A stretch of DNA of 64,000 nt from Micromonospora sp. MH99. Lineage in GTDB: Bacteria; Actinomycetota; Actinomycetes; Mycobacteriales; Micromonosporaceae. The number at the start of each line of letters is the position of its first letter. The stretch's first letter is position 1. The stretch covers positions 1 through 64,000 of the forward strand of contig NZ_MUZA01000031.1 of assembly GCF_021442385.1 (NCBI RefSeq), given 5' to 3'. Made by a program: the position numbers and the translations under genes. Below, one piece after another: positions 35,550-44,036 of the stretch. The notes under the pieces are model-generated. The model was given only the letters and a program-made list of their open reading frames with translations, did not search any database and was not told the origin of the DNA.

Positions 35550-38330
35550 GTGGCCGAGCTGCTGAAGACCATGGTCCGGGACCGGGCCGGCGACGTCGCG
35601 CTGACCGACGAGCGGACGACCCGGACGTGGGCGGAGCTGGACCGGTCGGTGGACCGGTGGATCGGCGTGCTGCGCGGGGCCGGCCTGGACGTCGGTGACC
35701 GGGTGGCGTTCGTGCTCGGCAACCGGCACGAGACGTTCGAGGCGCTGCTCGCCTGCGTGCACGCGGGTCTGGTGGCGGTGCCCGTCAACTGGCACCTCAC
35801 CGCGCCGGAGATCGCCCACATCCTGACCGACTGCGGCGCGCGGGCGGTGCTCACCGAGGCGGCGTACGCGCCGACGGTGCGCGACGCGGTGGCGCGTACG
35901 CCGGGCGGCCCCGACCTGCTGGTGACTGTGGACGGCGGGGACGGCTTCACGGCGGTGCACGACCTGCCGGCGGGCCCGGGCGTTCCGGCGCTCTCCGGTG
36001 GCGTGCTGCTCTACACCTCGGGCACCAGCGGACGCCCCAAGGGGGTGGTCAACCCGCTGCTGAAGGTCGGTGCCCCGATCGACCGGGTGGCCGCCACCAC
36101 CGAGGCGCTCGGCGGCGGCCTGGGCATTCCGACGCAGGGGCAGGCGCTGCTGGTCGGCCCCTGGTACCACTCGGCGCAGTTGTTCTTCGCCCAGTTCCCG
36201 CTGCTGCGCGGGTGCGGGCTGGTGCTGCGCCGCGGGTTCGACCCGGTCGAGGTGCTGCGCGTGATCGACGACGAGAAGATCACCATCAGTCATCTGGTGC
36301 CGACCCAGTTCATCCGCCTGCTGCGGGTCGACGCGGCAACCCGGGCGGCGTTTTCCGGCGCCAGCCTCGCCCGGATCTGGCACGGCGGCGGCCCGTGCCC
36401 GCCGGAGACCAAGCGGGCGATGATCGAGTGGTGGGGGCCGGTGTTCGTGGAGTACTACGCCGCGACCGAGGCCGGCATCGTCACCCTCGCCGACTCGCAC
36501 ACCTGGCTGGCCCGGCCGGGCACGGTGGGCCGGCCGGCGCCGCCGACCGAGGTGGTGGTGGTCGACGACGAGGGCCGGCCGGTGCCCGCCGGGCAGGAGG
36601 GCCGGGTGGCCGTACGGCGGCCCCCGGGCCGGGGGTTCCACTACCACAACGCTCCGGAGCAGACCGAAAAGGCGCACGTCGCTCCGCACACCTTCACCGT
36701 CGGCGACCTGGGCCACCTGGACGCCGACGGCTACCTGTTCCTCACCGGCCGCTCGGCGGAGCTGATCGTCACCGGCGGCGTGAACGTCTATCCCGCCGAG
36801 GTGGAGGCGGTGCTGTCGACGCACCCCGCCGTGCGGGACAGCGTGGTCATCGGCGTGCCCGACGAGGAGTTCGGCGAGCAGGTCCGGGCGGTGGTGCAGC
36901 TCGACCCGGCGTGGCCGGCCCGGGGCATCGAGCAGGTCCTGGACGCGCACTGCCGGACCAGCCTGGCCGGCTTCAAGGTGCCGCGTTCGTACGAGGTGAT
37001 CGACCGGATCCCGCGCGAGCCGACCGGCAAGGTGCCCCGCCGGGCGTTGCGGGACCGCTACCGGACCGCCCCGGTGTCGCCGGGCCTGCTCGCGGACCCG
37101 GGGACCTTCCTGGCCGGCGTGCCGTACGACGAGTTCGCCCGTCGCCGACGGGAGGCGCCGGTGGCCTGGGTCGAGGAGGTCGAGCTGACCCGCACCGACC
37201 ACGACCGGTCGGTGCGGTCCCGGGGCCCGGGCTTCTGGGCCGTCACCCGCCACGCGGCGGTGTCCACGGTGTCCCGCGACCCGGCGACGTTCTCGTCGGC
37301 GGCCGGCGGGGCGTTCCTCGCCGACCCCCGGACCCCGGAGGATCTGGACCGCAACCGGCAGCTTCTGATCAACATGGACGCTCCGGAGCACGCCTGGGTG
37401 CGGCGGCTGGTGGCGGGGGCGTTCACACCCCGCGCGGTGGGCCGCCTCGGCGAGCTGGTGACCCGCCATGCCGAGGAGGTCGTCGCCCGGGCGGTGGCCG
37501 CGCGTGACATCGACGTGGTGACGGACCTCGCCGCCGAGCTGCCGCTGCTCGTCCTCACCGATCTGCTCGGTGTGCCCCAGGAGGACCGGCGGCTGCTGTT
37601 CGAGTGGAGCAACAACCTGGTCGGGTTCGACGATCCCCGCTACGGCGGTGCCAGCGTGCAGCGCTACCGGGACACCTTCGCGGCGGCCTTCTCGTACGTG
37701 CGGCAGCTGGCGGCCCAGCGACGGGCCGCGCCCGGCGACGACCTGCTGAGCCTCCTCGTGCACGCCGAGGCCGACGGTCGGGGTCTGACCGACGCGCAGC
37801 TGTGTCAGCTGTGGTTGCTGCTGGTCATCGCCGGCAACGAGACGACCCGGCACCTCATCTCGAACGGGGTGCAGGCGTTGCTGGAGCACCCCGGGCAGCG
37901 GGACCGGCTGATCGCCGAGCCCGACCTGACCGCGAGCGCGGTCGAGGAGCTGCTGCGCTGGGTCACGCCGATCATGCAGTTCCGCCGCACCGCCACCCGC
38001 GACACGGTCCTCGACGGGACCCGCATCGCCGCCGGGGACAAGGTGGTCGTCTACTACGTCTCGGCCAACCGGGACGAGGCCGCGTTCGCCGATGCCGACC
38101 GGCTGGACCTCGCCCGCGATCCCAACCCGCATCTGGCGTTCGGTATCGGTCCGCACTTCTGCCTGGGCGCGCACCTGGCCCGGTTGGAGATGGCGGCCTT
38201 CCTCACCGCGATCCGTCCGCACCTGGCCCGGCTCCGACTGACCGGTCCGGTACGCCGGATGCGGACCAACTTCATGAACGCCGTCACCGCGATGCCCGCG
38301 CGCTTCGACGTCGCGCCGGAAGGGGAGTGA
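35550..38330 (+). CDS. natural fusion: acyl-CoA ligase (N) - cytochrome P450 (C)
   Basis: One uninterrupted 926-residue reading frame. Residues about 1-505 are a complete ANL-family acyl-CoA ligase: LLYTSGTSGRPKGVV, the core YYAATEAGIVT, GDLGHLDADGYLFLTGRSAELIVTGGVNVY, and EPTGKVPRRALRDR with the C-terminal Lys near 493. From about 515 a full P450 follows (GVPYDEFARRRREAPVAW, I-helix IAGNETTRHL near 760, RRTATRDT, and GIGPHFCLGAHLARLEM with heme Cys about 871). No linker longer than about 15 residues separates them. The P450 heme loop resembles the CYP125/142 sterol and fatty-acid oxidases. GTG 35550 has AGGAG upstream. The fusion suggests the acid is activated and the same chain oxidised, or an oxidised terminal carboxyl captured as CoA ester. 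Confidence 0.92.
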   Translation: MAELLKTMVRDRAGDVALTDERTTRTWAELDRSVDRWIGVLRGAGLDVGDRVAFVLGNRHETFEALLACVHAGLVAVPVNWHLTAPEIAHILTDCGARAVLTEAAYAPTVRDAVARTPGGPDLLVTVDGGDGFTAVHDLPAGPGVPALSGGVLLYTSGTSGRPKGVVNPLLKVGAPIDRVAATTEALGGGLGIPTQGQALLVGPWYHSAQLFFAQFPLLRGCGLVLRRGFDPVEVLRVIDDEKITISHLVPTQFIRLLRVDAATRAAFSGASLARIWHGGGPCPPETKRAMIEWWGPVFVEYYAATEAGIVTLADSHTWLARPGTVGRPAPPTEVVVVDDEGRPVPAGQEGRVAVRRPPGRGFHYHNAPEQTEKAHVAPHTFTVGDLGHLDADGYLFLTGRSAELIVTGGVNVYPAEVEAVLSTHPAVRDSVVIGVPDEEFGEQVRAVVQLDPAWPARGIEQVLDAHCRTSLAGFKVPRSYEVIDRIPREPTGKVPRRALRDRYRTAPVSPGLLADPGTFLAGVPYDEFARRRREAPVAWVEEVELTRTDHDRSVRSRGPGFWAVTRHAAVSTVSRDPATFSSAAGGAFLADPRTPEDLDRNRQLLINMDAPEHAWVRRLVAGAFTPRAVGRLGELVTRHAEEVVARAVAARDIDVVTDLAAELPLLVLTDLLGVPQEDRRLLFEWSNNLVGFDDPRYGGASVQRYRDTFAAAFSYVRQLAAQRRAAPGDDLLSLLVHAEADGRGLTDAQLCQLWLLLVIAGNETTRHLISNGVQALLEHPGQRDRLIAEPDLTASAVEELLRWVTPIMQFRRTATRDTVLDGTRIAAGDKVVVYYVSANRDEAAFADADRLDLARDPNPHLAFGIGPHFCLGAHLARLEMAAFLTAIRPHLARLRLTGPVRRMRTNFMNAVTAMPARFDVAPEGE

Positions 38331-38334
38331 CCCC

Positions 38335-39498
38335 ATGCCACTGGACCTGCACTGGTTCCTGCCGACGCACGGAGATGGCCGTGACCTGGCCGAGCCCGCC
38401 CGGGGTGGCGGGAGCCGGCCGGCCCGGATCACCCGCCGGCCGCCGGACATCGGCTATCTGGCGCAGGTGGCGCGCGCCGCAGACCGGCTGGGTTTCGCCA
38501 GTGTGCTCACGCCCGCCGGGCTGTTCTGCGAGGACCCGTGGGTGGTGGCGTCCGCGCTTGCCGCGCAGACGCAGCGGCTGAAGTTCATGATCGCGTTACG
38601 GCCGGGGCTCGCCTCGCCCACGCTCGTCGCCCAGATGGCCGCGTCGCTGCACCGTGTCTCGGCGGGCCGGGTGCTGCTCAACATCGTGGCCGGCAGCGAC
38701 CCGGACGAGCAGCGCCGCTACGGCGACTGGCTGGACCACGACGCCCGTTACGCCCGCGCGGAGGAGTTCCTCACCATCCTTGGTGGACTGTGGTCCGGTC
38801 AGCCGGTCGACCACGACGGCGAGCACTACCGGGTGAAGTCCGCCCTGCTGGCCCGGCCGCCGGCCACCGCTCCGGCCGTGTTCCTGGGCGGGTCGTCGCC
38901 GGCGGCGCAGCGAGCGGCCGCCCGGCACGCGGACGTGTACCTGGCCTGGGGGGAGACGCCGGCCCAGCTCGGCGAGCTGCTGGGTCGGGCACGTGAGCAG
39001 GCGGCGGAGGCCGGTCGCACGCTGCGCACCGGGAGTCGACTCCACGTCATCACCAGGGACACCGCGCGGGAGGCGTGGGCCGAGGCGGACCGTCTCCTCG
39101 CCGGTGTCGACCAGGCGCGGATCGCCGCCGCTCGGCAACGCTTCGCCCGTACCGACTCGGAGGGCCAGCGGCGGGCGGCGGCGCTGCACGCCGACGGCAA
39201 CGCCCGGATGGAGGTGTACCCGAACGTCTGGGCGGGCTACTCCCTGATCCGGCCCGGTGCCGGCGCGGCGCTGGTGGGCAGTCACGAGGAGGTCGCGGAG
39301 CGGATCGCCGAGTACCACGCCGCCGGGGTGGACCATCTGATCCTGTCCGGGCAGCCGCACCTGGAGGAGGCGTACTGGTTCGGCGAGGGCGTGCTGCCGC
39401 TGCTGCGCCACGACGGCCTCCTGGATGGCGGGACCGACGGGGACGGCACGCACGCCGAGGGCGGCCGGCGGACTCCGGAGCTGGCGGTGGGCCGATGA
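38335..39498 (+). CDS. SsuD-like FMNH2-dependent monooxygenase
   Basis: A 387-residue luciferase-family enzyme close to alkanesulfonate monooxygenase. It has LHWFLPTHGDGRDL at the start, RPPDIGYLAQVARAADRLGF, LKFMIALRPGLASPTLVAQMAASL, GRVLLNIVAGSDPDEQRRYGDWLDHDARY and AYWFGEGVLPLL near the end. The SsuD active-site elements appear preserved. SsuD cleaves C-S bonds of sulfonates with FMNH2 from SsuE, and a reductase is encoded directly downstream (4-bp overlap). In this cluster the substrate is more likely a pathway intermediate. A rare TTA leucine codon lies at 38596-38598. Confidence 0.9.
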   Translation: MPLDLHWFLPTHGDGRDLAEPARGGGSRPARITRRPPDIGYLAQVARAADRLGFASVLTPAGLFCEDPWVVASALAAQTQRLKFMIALRPGLASPTLVAQMAASLHRVSAGRVLLNIVAGSDPDEQRRYGDWLDHDARYARAEEFLTILGGLWSGQPVDHDGEHYRVKSALLARPPATAPAVFLGGSSPAAQRAAARHADVYLAWGETPAQLGELLGRAREQAAEAGRTLRTGSRLHVITRDTAREAWAEADRLLAGVDQARIAAARQRFARTDSEGQRRAAALHADGNARMEVYPNVWAGYSLIRPGAGAALVGSHEEVAERIAEYHAAGVDHLILSGQPHLEEAYWFGEGVLPLLRHDGLLDGGTDGDGTHAEGGRRTPELAVGR

Positions 39499-40079
39499 CC
39501 GGGCCCGTCGCGGAGCTGCCGATGACCGCGCTGATCGGCAACCCGAAACCCCATTCCCGTACGCGGACCGTCGCGTTGGCCACGGCGGAGGCACTGCACT
39601 CCCGGCTGACCCACGGCCCGATCACCGTCGCCGCGCCGACGGTGATCGACCTGGCCGAGCTGACGGCCGAGCTGGTCGGTCAGGGCAGCCGGCCGGAGAC
39701 CCTCGACGAGGTGCTGGAGGCGGTACGCCGACCGGGGCTGCTGCTGGTGGCCAGCCCCACGTTCAAGGCGGCGTACAGCGGGCTGCTGAAGCTCTTCGTC
39801 GACGTGCTGCCCCGGGGTGCGCTGACCGGGGTGGTGGCGGTGCCGTTGATGACCGCCGCCCGGTCCGGTCACCGGCACGTCGTCGACACCTACCTGGGTG
39901 CCCTGCTGGCCGAGGTGGGCGCGTGCGTGCCGACGGCCGGCCTGTGCGTGCTGGAGCGCGAGTTCGACACGGCGGAGGTCGGCATCGAGCGCTGGCTGGA
40001 CCGGGCGACGCCGGCGGTGGTGGACGCGCTGGCCGTGCTGACCGGGGTGCCGGCCGAGCCGGGTGTCAGCCGGCGTTGA
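39495..40079 (+). CDS. NAD(P)H-dependent FMN reductase (SsuE-like)
   Basis: A 194-residue flavodoxin-fold reductase. The FMN phosphate loop GNPKPHSRTRTVALA is near the N-terminus and ASPTFKAAYSGLLKLFVDVLP is the conserved helix that follows. It would supply FMNH2 to the SsuD-like enzyme before it, and perhaps to the DszA-like (7445) and group D (8903) oxygenases. It is the last gene of the long operon. Its final 14 bases overlap the tail of the converging HTH gene, leaving no room for a separate terminator. Confidence 0.9.
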   Translation: MTGPVAELPMTALIGNPKPHSRTRTVALATAEALHSRLTHGPITVAAPTVIDLAELTAELVGQGSRPETLDEVLEAVRRPGLLLVASPTFKAAYSGLLKLFVDVLPRGALTGVVAVPLMTAARSGHRHVVDTYLGALLAEVGACVPTAGLCVLEREFDTAEVGIERWLDRATPAVVDALAVLTGVPAEPGVSRR

Positions 40080-40602
40080 CCTCGTCGTGCTTGCGGCGCA
40101 TCCGACTGATCCAGCCCTGTGCCGTGTGCACCGGAACGTCGAAGTGCTCGGCGACGCGGCTGATCGTGCCGACCTGCTCGTAGACCGCCTCCAGGTCCGC
40201 CGGGTCGGGTGCCCGGCGGTACGCGCGACCGGCCTTGAGTCGGCTGAGCCGCTCCGGTTCGCCGGCCCGGCGGGCCGGTCGGGGCGGCTGCGGCCGGGGC
40301 GCGGCGGCGGTGGTGGCGGTGGTCGCGGGGACCGGCCCGACCGTCACGGCCGGACGGGGCGCGGCCTCGGCGCGGCTGCGGTCCCGGTCCTGCGGGGGGA
40401 TGAAGGCGCGCAGCAGGGCATCGAAGTCGACGTACGGCAGCTCGCCGGTCAGACCGGCGCTCTGCGGTGCGCGGACGGTGAGCTCCCGCACGACCGGGTG
40501 GCCGTTGCCGGTCTCCAGACGGACGACGGTCTGGGCCACCGGGCCGGTGATCTCCTCACCGTCGTCCTCCACGGGCACGATGGTGATGATGTATTGACTC
40601 AC
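40066..40602 (-). CDS. cluster-edge DNA-binding protein, HTH at C-terminus
   Basis: A 178-residue protein I cannot place in a named family. Residues 1-70 form a conserved-looking block (SQYIITIVPVEDDGEEITG, VVRLETGNG, YVDFDALLRAFIPPQ). A Pro/Ala/Thr-rich linker of about 50 residues follows. The last 60 residues form a helix-turn-helix (APDPADLEAVYEQVG, ISRVAEHFDVPVHTAQGWISRMRRK) resembling the HTH of small recombinase or repressor tails. GTG 40602 is preceded by GGGAAGG at proper spacing and is preferred over an upstream start. It is the only gene driven by promoter region E, which carries the shared motif, so it is a candidate for the cluster-specific regulator. Confidence 0.75.
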   Translation of the reverse strand: MSQYIITIVPVEDDGEEITGPVAQTVVRLETGNGHPVVRELTVRAPQSAGLTGELPYVDFDALLRAFIPPQDRDRSRAEAAPRPAVTVGPVPATTATTAAAPRPQPPRPARRAGEPERLSRLKAGRAYRRAPDPADLEAVYEQVGTISRVAEHFDVPVHTAQGWISRMRRKHDEVNAG

Positions 40603-40689
40603 GACGATGCCTTCCCTGCGCATCTCCGGGCGAGCCAGTGCGGCTTCCGGCCCCCCGGTCAACCCTGTCGGGTTTGACCGGTGGTGGGA
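40603..40689. other. leader of the HTH regulator gene
   Basis: Untranslated leader between promoter region E and the GTG start at 40602. It contains the ribosome site; no other element is evident. Confidence 0.4.
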
Positions 40690-40740
40690 GACAAGATATC
40701 AGATTCCCGCAGGCAGAAGGCGAGATATCCGACACTCGCC
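40690..40740. promoter_or_regulatory. promoter region E with shared cluster motif
   Basis: GACAAGATATCAGATT at 40690-40705 and CGAGATATCCGACAC at 40721-40735. Read on the minus strand the second is GTGTCGGATATCTCG, matching the motif of regions A-D. GGCGAG (40719-40724) and CTCGCC (40735-40740) also frame it as an inverted repeat. It lies upstream of the HTH gene at 40066-40602 (minus) and just beyond the end of the LAL regulator gene. Confidence 0.55.
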
Positions 40741-40779
40741 ACGGGACGCCTATCCTTCATCTCCGTTTTATTGTGGGCA

Positions 40780-43578
40780 TCAACGGTCAAAACGGGCCCT
40801 GCGGGTCCCAGACCCTCGATCCTCGGTAGCGGATCGCGGGTCGACAGCCCGGGACACCAGCAGCGCGGCCAACCCGGCCCGCGACGACACACCCGTCTTG
40901 CGGAAGATCCGGGTCAGGTGAGCCTCCACCGTCTTGACTGTCACGTACACCTGGTCCGCCGCCTCGGCGTTGCTCGCACCGGCCGCCACCAGCCGGGCGA
41001 TGTCCCACTCCCGCCGCGTCAGGGTCAGCTCCCCACCCGTCGCCCCGGCCGGCAGACGACCCGCCGCCCCGGCCGCGCGGCTCTGCTCGCCGGCCACCGA
41101 GCGGCGCAGCGGCGGCGAGTCCACCAGCTCCGCGATGCGGCGGGTCTCGGCGAGTTCGACCTCCGCCGCCGACCACTCCCGCGCCTCGCACAGAGCCCGC
41201 GCCCGCACCAACCGCGCCGACGCCTCCTCCAGCCTCCACCCCAGACTCGCGAAGGTGTCCGCCGCCGCGGCGGCCAGCTCGGCGGCGCAGCGCGGATCCG
41301 CCTCCAGGGTCAGCCGCGCCCGGGCGATCCGGGTCAACGCGCTCTGCCCCCGCAGCCCCAGCCGCGCGGCGTACCCCTCGGCCACGTCCAACCAGCGCGC
41401 GGCCTCGTCGCACCGACCGGCCTTGTGGGCCATCTCGGCCAGCGCCGAGGCCCAGCAGGCCCGGTTGGTCACCTCGACCCGGTCGAGACCATCCCCACCG
41501 CAGGCGCGCAGCAACGTCGACGTGGAACCGGCCCGGTCCCCGGCGAGGAAACGCAGACGCACCGACACGCGCTGACTCGCCCCGTCGTACCAGTTCTCGC
41601 GGCGGGTGCTGGCGTCCAGCACTGCGGTGTCGGCCAGGTGGCGGGCCGCCTTCGGGCCGCTGCGCCAGGCCACCGCGATGGCCCGGTACGCGCGGGCCAG
41701 CGCCACCAGCGGGTCGATGCCCATGGCGACGGCGACCTCCTCGGCGTCCTCGCCCTCGACCCGGGCCCGCTCCAGGCTGCCCAGTCGGGCGGTCACCGCG
41801 CAACGGCCGACCAGCAGCCAGGGGGTCAGCGCCACGAGACCCGCACGGCAGCAGATGTCCAGCGCACGGTCGAAGTGGTGCAGGGCCGAGCGCTCCCGTT
41901 CGTGGAGGTACTCGGCCCAGCCCAGCAGGGCCAACAGGTCCGGGTGCCGGGCCAGGTCGGTGTCGGCGAACGCGTCCACCTCGGACGACGCCCGGTCCAG
42001 CGTCTCGGGCACCCGGATCCCACAGTCGGTGTACGCGGCCACGAACGACTGCACCACCGCGGCCGTTGTCGCGCAGACCGCCGAGCCGGTCCGCTCCGCC
42101 AGCGGGCTCAGACTCCGGGCGTGCTCGGCCGCGTCGGGCGCTCCACAGAGGGCGCCGGCGATCGCCGCCTCGACGGTCAGCAGGAAGCGACTGCGCGGCT
42201 CCACCCGCCCGTCCCGGTACGGCAGCAGCAGCGCGTACGCGTCGAACGGCCGGCCCAGCAGGCGTTCCACCCGCGCCCGTGCGGCCACCGCCCGCAGCCG
42301 CTGGTCGCAGTCGGCGAGAGGACGGCGGGTGAGTTCCTGCAACAGGGTGCGGGCCTGACGCAGTTGACCCGCGCCGACCAGCGCGTCGGCCATCGCGAAC
42401 TCCAGCCGCGTACGCCGTGGCTCGGTGACCTCGGCGGCGGGCAGCAGCCGCTGGACGTTGGTCAGCCACCGGATCGCGTCGAGCCGGGGCACGAGACCGC
42501 TCTCCGCCGCCTCGATCAGCGCGTCGGCGGTCGCCGGTTCGGCGCACTGCCCGCTGGCCGACAGGTGTTCGGCGTACCGGCCGACGGGATGCCCGAGCTC
42601 GCGCAGGACGCGGGCCGCCGTCGCGTGCAGGCGTCGCCGCCGGCCGGGGGACAACGCGCGGTACACGACTGTGCGGTCCACCTCGTGGCGGAACCGCAGG
42701 GTCGACGCCTCGGTGGGGTCGGTGCGCAGCAGGTCGACGGCCACCAGCGCGTCGAGCAGGTCGCTGGTGACCTCGGGGCCGCGGTCGGCGAGCGCCGCGG
42801 CCAGCGCCGGCTCGAACCCGTCCGGGCACACCGAGACGGCCTCCAGCATCTGCCGCTGCTCGTCGGTGAGCGCGTCGAGGTCGAGTTGAACCGCGCCGGT
42901 GACGTCGACGGGCAGCTCGGCGGGCAGGCCCCGCAGTGCCGCGACCGGGCCGTCCAGGGCGCCCGGGCGGTACGCGAGGACGTAGCGGGGAACGCCGCCG
43001 GAGAGCACGTGCACCCGCTGGGCGGCGCGTCCCTCCACCAGCCCGAGCAGCGCGGCGACGCTGGCCGGATCCAACGGTGTCAGGGTGACCGCCCGGCGGC
43101 TCAGGTGGATGCCGGCGGCGAGCGCGGTGGTCACGCACGACGGCATCTGCCGTGGCCGGTACGCGGTGATCCACAGCAGGCCCGGGGGTGGTGCCTGCGC
43201 GAGCCGACGCAGCAGCGTGGCCGTCGCGGATGACGCGGTGTGCAGGTCGTCCAGGAGCAGCAGCAGCGGCCCACGGGCACGGACCGCCTCGCCCGGCTCA
43301 TCCGTCAGCGCGGCGATGGCCTGCCCGACCTGGTGGCCGTCGCGGCCGGCGGCGGCGAGCACGGGCACTCCGGCCCGTCGGGCTCGCGCGGCGACCTCGC
43401 GCAGCAACCGCGTCTTGCCGGTGCCGGGGTCACCCACGAACTCGATCATGGCGGGCTGGCCGTCGCGGACCCCGACCAGGGCGCGGTCGAACAGGTCGAG
43501 CGCGCAGTTGCGCCCGACCAGGGGGTCGAGAGGGTCGCCGGATGGCGGCGGGGCGAACTCCTCCTCGCTGATGTTCAT
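40780..43578 (-). CDS. LuxR-family large ATP-binding regulator (LAL)
   Basis: A 932-residue transcriptional regulator of the LAL type. The N-terminal AAA ATPase has Walker A VGDPGTGKTRLL, Walker B LLLLLDDLHTA and SGGVPRYVLAY. The long middle is made of tetratricopeptide-like helical repeats, and the C-terminus ends with the LuxR HTH (LTRREWDIARLVAAGASN, VTVKTVEAHLTRIFRKTGVS). Such proteins are usually pathway-specific activators in actinomycete clusters. ATG 43578 (NISEEEFAPPP) is preceded by GGGGGG, and the upstream continuation is Arg/Pro-rich and unlikely. It diverges from the gene at 44037 and is transcribed in line with the HTH gene. Confidence 0.9.
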   Translation of the reverse strand: MNISEEEFAPPPSGDPLDPLVGRNCALDLFDRALVGVRDGQPAMIEFVGDPGTGKTRLLREVAARARRAGVPVLAAAGRDGHQVGQAIAALTDEPGEAVRARGPLLLLLDDLHTASSATATLLRRLAQAPPPGLLWITAYRPRQMPSCVTTALAAGIHLSRRAVTLTPLDPASVAALLGLVEGRAAQRVHVLSGGVPRYVLAYRPGALDGPVAALRGLPAELPVDVTGAVQLDLDALTDEQRQMLEAVSVCPDGFEPALAAALADRGPEVTSDLLDALVAVDLLRTDPTEASTLRFRHEVDRTVVYRALSPGRRRRLHATAARVLRELGHPVGRYAEHLSASGQCAEPATADALIEAAESGLVPRLDAIRWLTNVQRLLPAAEVTEPRRTRLEFAMADALVGAGQLRQARTLLQELTRRPLADCDQRLRAVAARARVERLLGRPFDAYALLLPYRDGRVEPRSRFLLTVEAAIAGALCGAPDAAEHARSLSPLAERTGSAVCATTAAVVQSFVAAYTDCGIRVPETLDRASSEVDAFADTDLARHPDLLALLGWAEYLHERERSALHHFDRALDICCRAGLVALTPWLLVGRCAVTARLGSLERARVEGEDAEEVAVAMGIDPLVALARAYRAIAVAWRSGPKAARHLADTAVLDASTRRENWYDGASQRVSVRLRFLAGDRAGSTSTLLRACGGDGLDRVEVTNRACWASALAEMAHKAGRCDEAARWLDVAEGYAARLGLRGQSALTRIARARLTLEADPRCAAELAAAAADTFASLGWRLEEASARLVRARALCEAREWSAAEVELAETRRIAELVDSPPLRRSVAGEQSRAAGAAGRLPAGATGGELTLTRREWDIARLVAAGASNAEAADQVYVTVKTVEAHLTRIFRKTGVSSRAGLAALLVSRAVDPRSATEDRGSGTRRARFDR

Positions 43579-44036
43579 CGGCGCCCCCCGACGGGCACCG
43601 GGGCGTCCCGGCCCGTCGGCGTACGCCATCGGTCGGTCGCGGTCGGACGCGGCCCGGCGGCGGCCCGACGGCCTGGTCGGACGCGAGCACGCGGCGAGTG
43701 TTGGCCCAGCTTCAACTGCCACCCCCAGGATCTGTCCCGTTCGGGCCTCTCGGCGTGCCCGATGCCGGCGGTGCCAATTGCCGGCGCTCGGGCGAGCGGC
43801 AGATGCAACTCTAGGTCCGCATGACAAGAACTGCGATCGCGGGACCGGTTGGTCCTATTGTCGAAGAGAGCAAATGTTGCTGTCCAAAAACCGAAATAGC
43901 GTACTTGGTTCTTGACACAGCGCACACTGGAGGTTGCGGTGAGTTCACGACAATGTGGGGTTTCCCCTACTGTCGCATCGTTCCCCGTCGCTTAATGTCG
44001 ACCCCGGCGGTGCGACGCCTTCTGGGGGGACTTCGG
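43579..44036. other. 458-base divergent intergenic region with a low-GC stretch
   Basis: Between the LAL regulator and the gene at 44037. The LAL-proximal 200 bases are GC-rich, with an inverted GCCGGC pair near 43762-43785. From about 43810 to 44000 base composition drops clearly. TTGACA at 43912-43917 could be a plus-strand -35, but no good -10 is seen at the right spacing. The reading frame stays open from ATG 43821 into the downstream gene, with a Cys-rich piece (ESKCCCPKTE), so a longer protein start cannot be excluded. The shared cluster motif was not found here. Confidence 0.5.

Noticed and set aside
43821-44036. Longer N-terminus for the gene at 44037
   Set aside because: The extension is AT-rich and unlike the rest of the protein, and a better ribosome site sits before ATG 44037; noted as unresolved.
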